From Haladaptatus cibarius D43 (GTDB lineage Archaea > Halobacteriota > Halobacteria > Halobacteriales > Haladaptataceae), in the NCBI RefSeq assembly GCF_000710615.1, contig NZ_JDTH01000002.1, positions 922,082 through 986,081 of the forward strand: a stretch of DNA of 64,000 nucleotides, in the 5' to 3' direction. Below the pieces are notes generated by a model. The model was not told the origin of the DNA. It saw only the letters and a list, made by a program, of their open reading frames with translations, and did no database searches. Made by a program: the position numbers and the translations under genes. Positions 51,024-60,152 of the stretch are shown one piece after another (position 1 is the first letter of the stretch; every line of letters begins with the position of its first letter).

Positions 51024-51539
51024 TTACTTCGTCAAATCCGTTATCAGTCCGTTTTTCTCTGTCGCTTCGTTGACCAACAACAGCAGTCCGTGAACCCCGA
51101 CGAGGACGACGACGGCCACGAGAATCAGGCCACCTTCGACCGGACTGGACAACAGTCCGAGCGCGACGATGAGCGTCGTCGCGCAGGCTGGCGGGTGTCG
51201 AACACGGAACGCCAGCATCCCGCCGACGGTGAGGACGATGGCGACACAGCTACTACCGGCGAGTCGAAGCCCCGGCATCGAAAACGGCGGCACCTGCGTC
51301 GTCATCGTGAGGCCCCCCGCGAAGAGATGGTAGGCGAGCAACCCGGCGACGACGCCGATTGCGTGACTGCCAACGACTCGCTGGGAATCGCTCGCCTCCC
51401 CGTCCGGAAACATGGCCAGCACGAACGCGGACGGGCCGAGGCTTGGAAACAGCATCGGAAAGCCGGTTATCCACGCGAACGCGCCGAGAACCGCGATGAG
51501 AAACCCCGTGTGAATACTCGTCGCCACCCGCCTGTCCAT
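51024..51539 (-). CDS. HPP family membrane protein
   Basis: A 171-residue protein with about five helices and the family motif RHPPACATTLIVALGLLSSP. The first half shows GFPMLFPSLGPSAFVLAMFP and SQRVVGSHAIGVVAGLLAYH, also typical of HPP proteins. In cyanobacteria, members have been linked to nitrite transport into chloroplast-like compartments, which is notable beside an FNT-family gene, though the connection here is inference. It is followed upstream by a universal stress protein on the same strand. Confidence 0.85.
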   Translation of the reverse strand: MDRRVATSIHTGFLIAVLGAFAWITGFPMLFPSLGPSAFVLAMFPDGEASDSQRVVGSHAIGVVAGLLAYHLFAGGLTMTTQVPPFSMPGLRLAGSSCVAIVLTVGGMLAFRVRHPPACATTLIVALGLLSSPVEGGLILVAVVVLVGVHGLLLLVNEATEKNGLITDLTK

Positions 51540-51586
51540 ATGTTCACTCTCCTATCGACCAGTAAAACGACCCCGGTATCGAGTCG

Positions 51587-51970
51587 CTAGCGAACGACGG
51601 TCACCGGAACCGGCGAATTTCGGACGAGCGTTTCTGCCACGCTTCCGAGGAGGATACGGGAGACGCCCGACCGGCCGTGACTGCCCACGAACAGTTGGTC
51701 GATGTCGTTTTCGTCCGCGAACTGAACGACGGTTTCGGCGGTGTCTCCCGATTCGGTGACCGTTTCGACGGCCGTGTCGTGTTCGTCTGCCCTCTCGCGC
51801 ACCCAGTCAAATATCTCGGGCGAATCGTCCTTTTCCCCGTAACTCTCGCCGAGCGGGTCAGTGACGTGCAGGGCGATAACGGAATCTTCCGGAAACAGCC
51901 GGAGGACGTGTTCGACCGCTTTTCGCGCCGGTTCCGAGTCGTCCACTGCGATGAGAAGTCGTCTGGTCAT
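51587..51970 (-). CDS. Universal stress protein A family
   Basis: A 127-residue protein starting MTRRLLIAVDDSEPARKAVE, with the nucleotide-binding loop GSHGRSGVSRILLGSVAETL followed by VRNSPVPVTVVR. This is the ATP-binding Usp fold (G-2x-G-9x-G(S/T)). It is expected to be dimeric and cytoplasmic. It lies upstream of the HPP gene on the same strand, 47 nt away, so they may be co-expressed. Confidence 0.93.
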   Translation of the reverse strand: MTRRLLIAVDDSEPARKAVEHVLRLFPEDSVIALHVTDPLGESYGEKDDSPEIFDWVRERADEHDTAVETVTESGDTAETVVQFADENDIDQLFVGSHGRSGVSRILLGSVAETLVRNSPVPVTVVR

Positions 51971-52054
51971 GGCGAAAGGGATGATGTCGAGTCACGTAAT
52001 CGTTGATGCCGAGATACTAAGACGGCAAGCGTGCGAGCCGATAGCGATAAATCG

Positions 52055-52891
52055 CTATCGACCGGCGGTTCGCCGCACCGCGGCGACCGCCTCGCGCGAA
52101 ACGACCGACCAGCGCGGTTCGCTGACCCGCTGTGAGAGGTAGTACGCACAGGCGACGAGGACGATTGCGAACACCGCGTCGGTCATCCAGTGAATGCCGA
52201 GATACAGCGTCGAGAAGACGATTGCGACGGTGAGAGCGCTGATGGTATAGGCGTAAGCGGTGCCCGCCTTTCGGGCGTACAGCGCCGCGAGAACCGACAG
52301 TCCGGTGTGGAGGCTAGGGAACGCCTTGACCAGCGTATCGGTCGAGAAGATGCCGTGTTGGATTGCCGGGTCGAGTTCGTACATCAGCGGTTCGACGGTG
52401 GTCAAGTACAAAGACGACACCTTCACCGGGAAGAGGATGAAGAAGGGCACCGACAGCAAGACGAGGAAGACGTAGGCGAGCGCGTAGCGTTTTGCTTCCT
52501 CTTCGTCGTGTGCCTTCAGTTTGAAGTAGGTGAATAACACGACGAACGGGAACCCGACGAGATACACCGCGGTAAGGGCAAGTGTAAGCGGCGTCGAGGC
52601 GATTCCTTGGAACATGACGACCGTCGCGCCCTCGATGGCGTAGACGAACTCAGTGAAAGTTCGTCCGGCGTGGAAATGAAGCGCGAGGGTGTTGACGATG
52701 TTCGTGACGACCCACGCCACGCCGAGGTATTTCCAATCGGTTTTGAGGAAATCACGGAGCAGAGTGCGAAGGCTCGCATCCGGCAAAAACACCACCTTTC
52801 CGACCATGAGCGTCACGATGCTCGGAACCGCTACCAGCAGCGTGAACTGGGTTCCGAGGGGAAGGGAATGAAAGTGGAGGGCAGACAGCAT
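52055..52891 (-). CDS. PAP2-superfamily membrane phosphatase/transferase
   Basis: A 278-residue polytopic protein with about seven helices. The PAP2 motifs are visible as KAFPSLHTGLSVLAAL (motif 2, with the catalytic His) and STLYLGIHWMTDAVFAIV (motif 3); motif 1 is degenerate around LFPVKVSSLYLTT. It resembles the Aur1/inositol-phosphotransferase-like group, which act on lipid phosphates. A role in archaeal lipid headgroup or polyprenyl-phosphate metabolism is plausible. No operon partners are seen. Confidence 0.85.
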   Translation of the reverse strand: MLSALHFHSLPLGTQFTLLVAVPSIVTLMVGKVVFLPDASLRTLLRDFLKTDWKYLGVAWVVTNIVNTLALHFHAGRTFTEFVYAIEGATVVMFQGIASTPLTLALTAVYLVGFPFVVLFTYFKLKAHDEEEAKRYALAYVFLVLLSVPFFILFPVKVSSLYLTTVEPLMYELDPAIQHGIFSTDTLVKAFPSLHTGLSVLAALYARKAGTAYAYTISALTVAIVFSTLYLGIHWMTDAVFAIVLVACAYYLSQRVSEPRWSVVSREAVAAVRRTAGR

Positions 52892-52926
52892 GCTACCAGT
52901 TACTCTGACGACACGACATAAAGTAG

Positions 52927-53676
52927 TTACCTATCGTTCCGGGTCGTTCGACGCACGTCTGACGCCTCTACGCGCTGGTGTGCCCGTCGAACGATACCGC
53001 GAAGCGTCGTAATTTCCCGACCAGTCGGATGTGCTCGCCCGATTACTCTGCGAATCATTCGCATGGCCTTCGGCCGTTTTTCCTCCGGGTGGCCGCTGCT
53101 TTCGAGCAGGTCGGCAAACGTCTCGTAAAAGCCCTCGATTTCCGCTTCGTTCGCCCGTTCGCGCTCGACATCGGGCAGTTGCCCCTCCTCGATGGTCAAA
53201 TTGCGGAGTTCGTACAGCGTGACCGTCGCGGCCTGTCCGAGATTGAGGGCGGGATACTCCGCGCTGGCCGGAATAGAACAGATTTCGTCTACGCGCGCGA
53301 GTTCGTCGTTCGTCAGGCCGTTTGCCTCGCGTCCGAAGATGAGGACGGTTTCCGTCTCGACTTCGGCCAAACTGTCCGCCAACTCGCGCGGCGTCGTGAA
53401 CGGAAACCGGACGTGGCGACTCGCGTCCTCGTTCGTCGTCGCGGTCATCCCGATGGTGTGGTAGTTTTCGACCAACTCATCGAAGGTCACCTCGTCGTAG
53501 TTCGGCAGCACGTCGTTCCGGGCTTGTGCGGCAAAGCCGTAGGCATCGCCGTCGCGCTCGATTTCCGGTGGATTCACGAGTTTCAGGTCGTCCGTCCCGA
53601 AGTTTTTCATCGCTCGCGCGATGGTGCCGATGTTGCCCGGCGTCTCCGGTTCGACGATAGCGACTGCGGGTTTCAT
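52927..53676 (-). CDS. trmJ: SPOUT-family tRNA/rRNA methyltransferase, TrmJ-type
   Basis: A 249-residue protein starting MKPAVAIVEPETPGNIGTIA. The SpoU motif 1 is PGNIGTIARAMKNFG, motif 2 ETVLIFGREANGLTNDEL, and motif 3 IPASAEYPALNLGQAATVTL. This is the knotted SPOUT fold. TrmJ members 2'-O-methylate tRNA position 32. The C-terminal helical extension (RPKAMRMIRRVIGRAHPTGR) matches archaeal TrmJ. The start at 53676 overlaps the upstream gene's stop by 4 nt. Confidence 0.88.
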   Translation of the reverse strand: MKPAVAIVEPETPGNIGTIARAMKNFGTDDLKLVNPPEIERDGDAYGFAAQARNDVLPNYDEVTFDELVENYHTIGMTATTNEDASRHVRFPFTTPRELADSLAEVETETVLIFGREANGLTNDELARVDEICSIPASAEYPALNLGQAATVTLYELRNLTIEEGQLPDVERERANEAEIEGFYETFADLLESSGHPEEKRPKAMRMIRRVIGRAHPTGREITTLRGIVRRAHQRVEASDVRRTTRNDR

Positions 53677-54197
53677 TTCGGATATTCCTGCGAAATGTCC
53701 ACGTCGCGGAGGTCGATTTTCTCCTGTTCGTCCTCCGGCAATTCGACGTTTAGCGCTTCGAGGTCGGGTTCCGGCGGTTCCGGCAGGTCGTCGGGGTCGG
53801 TATCGACGTGTTCCATCGAACCGTAGCCCTCGGGTGCGCGCCCGCCGTCGGCGAACCATTCGTGGAACTCGTCTTGGAGTTCGTCCTCGCCGCGGAACTG
53901 CTCGCCGCCCTCCTCGAAATACCAGTAGAGGAAATCGGATTCGTGTTCCGAACAGACCGAAATTTCGGAGAGTGGTTCGCCGTACACGACTTCAGTCACG
54001 TTGCAATCCATGAGGTTTTCGTCGCCGTGCAGCAGCCAGCAGGCGTCACAGGGCGAGCCGACGAGCGCGGTTAGCCGTCCGAGTCGCTTTTGCGTATCGT
54101 CCGGTATCTCGTCCATCGGTCGGTAGTTGCCGTCCTCGGTGAACACTTCGTCCTCGTCGAATCGCCAGCCGCGAAGCCCGATACTCACTTTACCCAT
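53673..54197 (-). CDS. Conserved haloarchaeal protein coupled to trmJ
   Basis: A 174-residue, strongly acidic protein starting MGKVSIGLRGWRFDEDEVFT. A cysteine cluster, PCDACWLLHGDENLMDCNVT and CSEHESDF, suggests a zinc site. The last 60 residues are proline/aspartate-rich (DTDPDDLPEPPEPDLEALNV). It overlaps the start of trmJ (ATGA-type), so both are made from one transcript, and it may assist the methyltransferase or tRNA recognition. No known family is recalled with confidence. Confidence 0.75.
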   Translation of the reverse strand: MGKVSIGLRGWRFDEDEVFTEDGNYRPMDEIPDDTQKRLGRLTALVGSPCDACWLLHGDENLMDCNVTEVVYGEPLSEISVCSEHESDFLYWYFEEGGEQFRGEDELQDEFHEWFADGGRAPEGYGSMEHVDTDPDDLPEPPEPDLEALNVELPEDEQEKIDLRDVDISQEYPK

Positions 54198-54385
54198 TAT
54201 GCCCCCGTAGCGACTGCAAGGACAAAAAGAGCGTGTCTGTAGCTGGCCGATGAAATCTCACGTCCTCATTTCATAGTACCACCTTGCAATATCATATATT
54301 GATTTATATCATTCAATGCCGGTACGATAATATGTCTACAAATTTATATATTTTGTGAGTAAAATACTACGACTATAGCGCAACA

Positions 54386-54988
54386 AATGGGGCGAGAGAC
54401 CACCGGGTAGAACTCGATTCGGACATCGAAGACGGTCTTCTCGACACGGAATCTGCAGACGGCATGAGCGAAGCGCGCGAGGGACTGCTCGAACTGTACG
54501 ATTCGTCGGGGTAAATCGCCGAAAGCGTCGGCGAAATCGCGGCGCTTTCGAGCGAACAGTCCACCGGAATGAAAACCGTTGCAACGGAAGTCTCCGAACT
54601 GAGCGCCGCGATTCAGCAAGTTGCTGCGTCCCCCGAGCAGGTTTCCGCGGCGAGTGAGCAGGCGCGTGACCGGGCGAAAGACGGACAGGATTCCGCGGTG
54701 GATGTCGTTTCGGCGATGGAGACGATACAGCAGTTGACCGCGAACGTCGCGCGTGACGTGTACGCCATCCGGGAAGGCATCGAAGAAATCGGCGAAGCGG
54801 TCGAGGAAGTCGCCGACGCGACGGACGAACAGGCCGCTAGCGCAGAGGAAGTCGCGTCGATGGTCGACCAGACGGCACAGAACGCGACGACGATTGGCGA
54901 CGAAACGGGCGAAGTCGCCGCCGCCGTCGAAGAACAGACGATGGCAATTCGAGACATCAACGACGCGATGGAGGAGATGGTCGAGTAA
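54386..54988 (+). pseudogene. Decayed chemotaxis/phototaxis transducer (MCP) fragment
   Basis: One frame reads MCP-type coiled coil but is broken by TAA at 54512-54514. Before the stop it has RVELDSDIEDGLLDTESADG and LLELYDSSG. After it come IAESVGEIAALSSEQSTGMK, VSELSAAIQQVAASPEQVSA and VADATDEQAASAEEVASMVD. Sensor and HAMP parts are missing. The highly conserved hairpin tip expected in the middle is absent, so an internal deletion also occurred. A good A/T-rich promoter region (54230-54385) still precedes it. Translation of the last 140 residues from ATG 54569 is conceivable. Confidence 0.7.
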
Positions 54989-55009
54989 CATTTACCGCTA
55001 CCATCCAAA

Positions 55010-55017
55010 TTTTTATC
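55010..55017 (+). promoter_or_regulatory. TATA-like box of the CHAT operon
   Basis: The sequence atttttat lies about 30 nt before ATG 55046 and could drive a leaderless transcript carrying the partner gene and the CHAT gene. It lies just after the end of the transducer pseudogene, so the operon has its own promoter. Confidence 0.5.
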
Positions 55018-55045
55018 TCTTTTCGGTTCCATCAGCTATCTAACA

Positions 55046-55747
55046 ATGCGTCCCGCAGAGATTTCGTTCCGTGGTGGGGGTAACTCACCCGAGTTCCACG
55101 ACGTTCTCTCCGAATTCAAGCGACAGGGCTGTAATATTCTCGTTACGGGGCGAGTCTCTGAAACGACGACGAACCGGACGACGATACAACTCCTCGGGGC
55201 TTCGACAGAAGAGCGAAAGCGCGTGTTGGTGTTCACGGGAAAGACCGCCAGATACGCAAATTCGAAACTTCCCGCCGGAACGACGACCGACGAGTCGAGC
55301 GTCTGGGTCATCAACTGGGGTAACGACGAACGTGCAATCGTCGATTCGGTACCCATGCCGACGATTCCGAACTCGACCAGTTCCTCTGACGACCCGCTCC
55401 GCGAACTTCGCTCGGAAATCGTCACCGCCGTTAGCTTCTACGACGAGTGGGCCGACGGACTCGGTCCCGCGGAACTCCGACTCTCACTGGACTCGCTCGT
55501 CAAACCGCTCGAACAGCACGACCAATCGGTCGTCGAACGATTCATTCGGACGGTGACGGCCCTCATCAGAGGCGTTTCGGGAATGGCCCATTATCACCTC
55601 CCACTGCCCGACGACGAAGATATCGTTCAAGAGTTATCGCCGCTGTTCGACGCCCGCGTCGAACTGCGCCAGACGGACAGTCTCGTTCCGGAACAGCGAT
55701 GGCACGTTCCGCAGTACGACCAGCGGACGAACTGGGTACGACTATGA
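55046..55747 (+). CDS. Partner protein of the CHAT gene (haloarchaeal DUF7504-like)
   Basis: A 233-residue protein with an alternating beta/alpha N-terminal half: GCNILVTGRVSETTTNRTTI, LLGASTEERKRVLVFTGKTA and TDESSVWVINWGNDERAI resemble successive Rossmann-type strands. The P-loop position reads GRVSETTTN, not GxxxxGK, so nucleotide binding is doubtful. The helical C-terminal half (LRELRSEIVTAVSFYDEWAD) ends in GVSGMAHYHLPLPDDEDIVQ. It resembles a haloarchaeal family recalled as DUF7504, unchecked. It overlaps the CHAT gene by 4 nt (ATGA), so the two products are probably made together in matched amounts. Confidence 0.72.
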   Translation: MRPAEISFRGGGNSPEFHDVLSEFKRQGCNILVTGRVSETTTNRTTIQLLGASTEERKRVLVFTGKTARYANSKLPAGTTTDESSVWVINWGNDERAIVDSVPMPTIPNSTSSSDDPLRELRSEIVTAVSFYDEWADGLGPAELRLSLDSLVKPLEQHDQSVVERFIRTVTALIRGVSGMAHYHLPLPDDEDIVQELSPLFDARVELRQTDSLVPEQRWHVPQYDQRTNWVRL

Positions 55748-57888
55748 CGGGCGTCAGCTTTTCGCCCGACGTGAGCAATTCGCCCCGACCGGAGTTCGAG
55801 ACGATTTCGGATCCGTCCGGCGTGTTGGTGTACGACCCAATCGAACAGATTCGGTTCGAACTTCACACGTCTTCGTCTCCGACACTTCGCCCCAAGAGCG
55901 TCGATAACTACCCGTTCCCGGTCACATCCGCGGTGACGTTTTCGACTGATAGAATCGTCGTACCGAAACTGCTCGGCGTCTATGGTCGCAACCAAAATTT
56001 CGAAATCGTATTCAGTTGGTCTGGCGAAAAAGACCGTTCCGCTTCCTCTCGCGGCGCGTCCTATCTGGAGTTTGACGTCCTCCCAATCAAACTATATCTT
56101 GCCGTCGATAGTCCGGTGACGATATCCGCCACCGGATCGAACACGGTCATCGAACTGGGGTCGGAGTTAGTCGTAACGCTCGGTGCCCGTTCCCTCCACG
56201 AACGCCCTGCCGGGACGATAACGGTTCCCGACGATGTGGATGCCACGATGCGCGCGGTTTCGCTCCTCGGGTCGGCGCTGAAAACGACGAGTCCAGAACG
56301 TTCGTTTCCAACCTTGCGAGGCCACCCGCCGACCATCGAACGCGGCGAAAAATTCTCCGTGTCGGGTGGTATCGAACGTCCGGATACCGAGGTTGAACTC
56401 GTGATTCCACCGACCCGTGAATACGTCTATCCTGCAACGTCGCTCGCGTACTATCTCGGCGCAAAGGTTGTCCCTGGGACCAGTCCGCGTCTCGTTGCCG
56501 ACGGGGCAGAGTACGAACTTGATGGGCCAGCAGGCTACGAAACCGAAGTTGGTCGAACCCTTCAGCATCTGTTCTTCCTCGACTGTCTCACCAGAACTGA
56601 AGGGTTGTATCAGATGCCGCTGCACGAGCGCCAGCAAGTCGAATCACGTATCGACCTCGATTACGCCGCGCTGTACGAGATGCCACTTGCGGAGCGACTA
56701 GCGGCGTACTTTTCCGTCCCGTTTGAACTACTCGAAACGAGCAGTCCGAAGTGGCACCTCACGATGGACGTGACGCCGACGCCCGAAAATGTCGAAGTTC
56801 TCCCGTTCATTGCGGACGACCTCTCGCTCGTGCGCTGTCCGACGGAACCGAAGAAAAGTCCGACGCGAGCACCGCCGACAAAAATCGGCGATTTCTGTCG
56901 TGGCACGGAACCGGAACCAGAACCGGGGTCGGAGTCGGAACCAGAACCGGAATCACAAGCGATGCCTCCTGACCGACTCACCGTCGAACCGGAACCGACC
57001 GACAGCGTCGAACACGCGTGGGTCGGCGAGGGATGCCCACTCGGAAGCAACAAAGTGACGCTCACCTCGCTTCAGCGGCGCATCGAACGAACCGCTCCCG
57101 ACCGGTCGAATATCCGTATTCGGGTGGTCTGTAACGACGAAGCGATGCGAGCGGAAGGAATCGTCAGAGAAATGTACGGCTTTCGGAAGTTAGTCAACTA
57201 CGACGTCGAGATTGCATACGACCTCACAACTGCCGAACTCCGTAACCTACTGGCGAGTCCCATCGACTTCCTCCACTACATCGGTCACGTTGATTACGAC
57301 GGTATCCAATGTTCGGACGGAATTCTCGATTGCCGTGACATAGAGAACGTCCGAGTCAGAACGTTTCTCCTCAACGCTTGTCGGTCGTACGAGCAGGGAG
57401 CAGAACTGATAGAAAAGGGAAGCCACGCAGGCGTCGTCACCCTCTCCGACGTTTCCAACCCGACCGCAACGAAGGTCGGGCGAACTCTCGCGCGTCACCT
57501 CAACGTCGGGTTCCCGTTCCGAGTCGCACTCTCCATCGCCAGAAAGCAAACTCTCTCCGGCTACGAGTACATTACGATAGGCGACGGGGGAATGTCGCTT
57601 TGCCAACCACAGTCTGCGACGTGCCACTTCGGTCACATTTCACGCGACTGTGGAGAGCGGTATCTGTTCGAACTGCGGTCATACGTCAACCAACAGTTCT
57701 CTATCGGAATGTATCAACGCCTCCATTCGGACGTCGCGGACAGCATATATCTGGGCTCCGGCACACTCGACACCTTCGAACTCACAGCAGAGGAACTGGA
57801 TAGCTTCTTCGAACTGGAATCTATGCCGTTCGAGTACGAAGGCGACCTCTATTGGAGCGACGACATCACCGCCACAGACCTCACCTGA
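55744..57888 (+). CDS. CHAT-domain (caspase-like) protein with large N-terminal beta-rich region
   Basis: A 714-residue protein. Residues about 1-390 are beta-rich with no recognised domain. An acidic Pro/Glu linker follows (EPEPEPGSESEPEPES). The C-terminal part (about 430-610) fits a CHAT peptidase: RIRVVCNDEAMRAEGIVREM, the His motif FLHYIGHVDYDG (H515), then DGILDCRDIENVRVRTF and the Cys motif LLNACRSYEQGAELIEKG (C546). Strand VVTLSDVSNPTATKVGRTLA and a helix with PFRVALSIARK follow, as in CHAT proteins. The last 100 residues are helical and may regulate activity. CHAT peptidases are often activated by partner proteins in immunity or cell-death systems; the function here is unknown. Confidence 0.78.
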   Translation: MTGVSFSPDVSNSPRPEFETISDPSGVLVYDPIEQIRFELHTSSSPTLRPKSVDNYPFPVTSAVTFSTDRIVVPKLLGVYGRNQNFEIVFSWSGEKDRSASSRGASYLEFDVLPIKLYLAVDSPVTISATGSNTVIELGSELVVTLGARSLHERPAGTITVPDDVDATMRAVSLLGSALKTTSPERSFPTLRGHPPTIERGEKFSVSGGIERPDTEVELVIPPTREYVYPATSLAYYLGAKVVPGTSPRLVADGAEYELDGPAGYETEVGRTLQHLFFLDCLTRTEGLYQMPLHERQQVESRIDLDYAALYEMPLAERLAAYFSVPFELLETSSPKWHLTMDVTPTPENVEVLPFIADDLSLVRCPTEPKKSPTRAPPTKIGDFCRGTEPEPEPGSESEPEPESQAMPPDRLTVEPEPTDSVEHAWVGEGCPLGSNKVTLTSLQRRIERTAPDRSNIRIRVVCNDEAMRAEGIVREMYGFRKLVNYDVEIAYDLTTAELRNLLASPIDFLHYIGHVDYDGIQCSDGILDCRDIENVRVRTFLLNACRSYEQGAELIEKGSHAGVVTLSDVSNPTATKVGRTLARHLNVGFPFRVALSIARKQTLSGYEYITIGDGGMSLCQPQSATCHFGHISRDCGERYLFELRSYVNQQFSIGMYQRLHSDVADSIYLGSGTLDTFELTAEELDSFFELESMPFEYEGDLYWSDDITATDLT

Positions 57889-57928
57889 AAGGGCCGACTT
57901 TTATTCTTCCCCTCCTCTGACTCCGAGT

Positions 57929-58750
57929 ATGCAAAACGTCTCCGCCGGAGGACTCGAAATCGGCCCGGCGCATCCGCCCCGAATCATGGGCGTACTGAAC
58001 GTCAGCGAGGAGTCTCCTTACGACCCGAGCGTCTACGACGACCCGGTAGAGGCCGCCGAATACGTCGATTCTAAACTCATCGGCGAAGGTGCCGACATCG
58101 TCGATATCGGATTGGAATCGGCGAACAAGCGGTTCGAAGTGCTGACTGCGGAGGAAGAACTCGACCGTCTCGACACCGCAGTCGAAACGGTCGAACACGC
58201 TGGCGATGCCGTGTTCTCCATCGAAACGCGCTACGCCGAGGTCGCGGACGAAGCCCTCTCGCGGGGATTCGATATGGTCAACGACATCTGTGGCTTCGCC
58301 GACCCGGAGATGGCATCGGTCTGTGAAGCCCACGACGCCGTCGTCGTGAAGATGGCCAGTCCGCCGGATTTGCAACGCCCCGGCGCGATAGCACACGTGG
58401 ACGACATCTACGACGCGTTGGCGCGCGAACCGCTGACCGACAAAACCATCCTCGACCCGGCGTTCGGAGGCTGGAGTGAGGACAAAACGCTGGCGGACGA
58501 CCGGGAAACGTTCGACCGACTTGGGGAACTGCGCCGGTTCGAACGGCCGATTCTCGTCTCCATCAACCGGAAGAACTTCCTCGGCGAAGTCGTGGAGAGG
58601 GACACCGAAGACCGCCTGCCAGCGAGTCTCGCGGCGACGGCGCTGGCGGTCGAACGCGGTGCCGACGTGATTCGAACGCACGACGTAAAAGAAACGCTCG
58701 ACGCCGCGCTCATCGGTCACGAGTTCGGGCGCGAAAGAGCGGGCGAGTAA
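57929..58750 (+). CDS. folP: Dihydropteroate synthase
   Basis: A 273-residue TIM-barrel protein. It contains PPRIMGVLNVSEESPYDPSV, GADIVDIGLESAN, VFSIETRYAEVADEALSRGF, MVNDICGFADPEM and the later ILVSINRKNFLGEV with VIRTHDVKETLDAAL. These match archaeal dihydropteroate synthases, which join the pterin to p-aminobenzoate or a related arylamine. Some usual loop residues differ, and archaeal members may use other substrates. It is followed by mptE after 5 nt, forming a pterin operon. Confidence 0.88.
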   Translation: MQNVSAGGLEIGPAHPPRIMGVLNVSEESPYDPSVYDDPVEAAEYVDSKLIGEGADIVDIGLESANKRFEVLTAEEELDRLDTAVETVEHAGDAVFSIETRYAEVADEALSRGFDMVNDICGFADPEMASVCEAHDAVVVKMASPPDLQRPGAIAHVDDIYDALAREPLTDKTILDPAFGGWSEDKTLADDRETFDRLGELRRFERPILVSINRKNFLGEVVERDTEDRLPASLAATALAVERGADVIRTHDVKETLDAALIGHEFGRERAGE

Positions 58751-58755
58751 GCCAC

Positions 58756-59445
58756 ATGAACTTCGCCAACTGGGAACCCGTCTATCGAAAAATCCTCGTC
58801 GATTTCGGATTTCCTCGAGACGACGACGAACGCGCCCGCGACTTGCTGGCGAAGTTCGCAAAACCGTTCGACAAGTCTCGGTTCGATGTCCTCACCGAGA
58901 AAACGGTTGCCATCGCAGGAGCGGGGCCGTCGCTCGAAAACGAACTCGACAAAGCCAGAGAGGCGGATGCGGTGCTGTCGGCTTCGACTGCCACGGACGT
59001 GCTCCTCGACGCCGGAATCGCCGTGGACTGCATGGTGACCGACCTCGACAAAAACCCGGAAACTGCCCGCGAGTTGACCGAACAAGGGATTCCGGTTACG
59101 GCGCACGCCCACGGTGACAACATCCCTGCAATCGAATCGGTCGTCCCGACGTTCGACGCGAATCACGTGCTGGCGACGACGCAGGCCGAACCGCGCGGCC
59201 TCGTCGAAAACTTCGGTGGATTCACAGATGGTGATAGAGCCGCGTTTCTGGCCGACCATTTCGGAGCAGGCGAACTGGTTTTCCTCGGGTGGGACTTCGA
59301 TGACCCTGACGTAGACGCGATGAAACAGAAAAAATTGCAGTGGGCGGAGCGTCTGCTGTGCTGGTTGGAACTGCGGCGTGGAGAGCGATTTTCGATACTC
59401 GACGGTCGGCGCGAGGGAACCGACACGAGTTGGCTTCCGAAGTAG
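58756..59445 (+). CDS. mptE: 6-Hydroxymethyl-7,8-dihydropterin pyrophosphokinase MptE-type
   Basis: A 229-residue protein starting [20 protein letters not shown]. The DUF115/MptE core shows [72 protein letters not shown] and [14 protein letters not shown]. MptE makes the pyrophosphorylated pterin that dihydropteroate synthase uses, so the two genes form consecutive steps of folate/methanopterin-type cofactor synthesis. Only 5 nt separate them. Confidence 0.93.
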   Translation: MNFANWEPVYRKILVDFGFPRDDDERARDLLAKFAKPFDKSRFDVLTEKTVAIAGAGPSLENELDKAREADAVLSASTATDVLLDAGIAVDCMVTDLDKNPETARELTEQGIPVTAHAHGDNIPAIESVVPTFDANHVLATTQAEPRGLVENFGGFTDGDRAAFLADHFGAGELVFLGWDFDDPDVDAMKQKKLQWAERLLCWLELRRGERFSILDGRREGTDTSWLPK

Positions 59446-59515
59446 CGATGTCGCAGATGTCGCTATCGAAACCGCACTAATGCATTTAGGCACAGACAGT
59501 AAATCGAATCGTAGA

Positions 59516-60079
59516 ATGGTCTCCGAGAAGGAAAAGATGTTGCGGGGTGACCTGTACGAACCCTCCGACCCGGCGCTGGTGGCGGAACGAAAGCAGGCAC
59601 GGAAACTCACTCGAAGATATAATCGAACCGCCGAAACCGACGACGAAAAACGCCAGTCTCTCCTGCGGGAACTGTTCGGTTCGACCGGAGATGATTTGCA
59701 GGTCGAGCCACCGTTTCGGTGCGACTACGGCTACAACGTTCACGTCGGCGACGGTTTCTTTGCCAATTTCGACTGCGTGATTCTGGACGTTTGCCGGGTC
59801 GAAATCGGCGAGAACTGCCTGCTCGGTCCCGCCGTCCACATCTACACCGCGACGCATCCGATTGATGCGCAAACGCGGAGTGACGGGCTGGAATACGGCA
59901 AACCGGTCACTATCGGCGATAACGTCTGGATTGGCGGACGAGCAATCATCAATCCGGGTGTCGCTGTCGGCGACAACGTCGTTATTTCCTCCGGCACAGT
60001 GGTCACCGACGACGTGCCGGATGATGTGGTCGTGGGAGGAACTCCGGCGAAAGTCATCAAAGAGTTGGAGTCGGAGTAA
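59516..60079 (+). CDS. Maltose/sugar O-acetyltransferase family protein
   Basis: A 187-residue hexapeptide-repeat acetyltransferase. The N-terminal Mac domain is [20 protein letters not shown] and [20 protein letters not shown]. The left-handed beta-helix follows: [60 protein letters not shown] and [13 protein letters not shown]. It acetylates sugars with acetyl-CoA; the physiological acceptor is unknown. The start at ATG 59516 matches the family; a possible TATA element gcatttag lies about 30 nt upstream. Confidence 0.92.
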   Translation: MVSEKEKMLRGDLYEPSDPALVAERKQARKLTRRYNRTAETDDEKRQSLLRELFGSTGDDLQVEPPFRCDYGYNVHVGDGFFANFDCVILDVCRVEIGENCLLGPAVHIYTATHPIDAQTRSDGLEYGKPVTIGDNVWIGGRAIINPGVAVGDNVVISSGTVVTDDVPDDVVVGGTPAKVIKELESE

Positions 60080-60152
60080 AAGCGAAAAGTAAAACGGTTC
60101 GGTCGCTTGCAGGTCGAACAGATTTATTTTAGAACACGTCGTGTGATATCAC

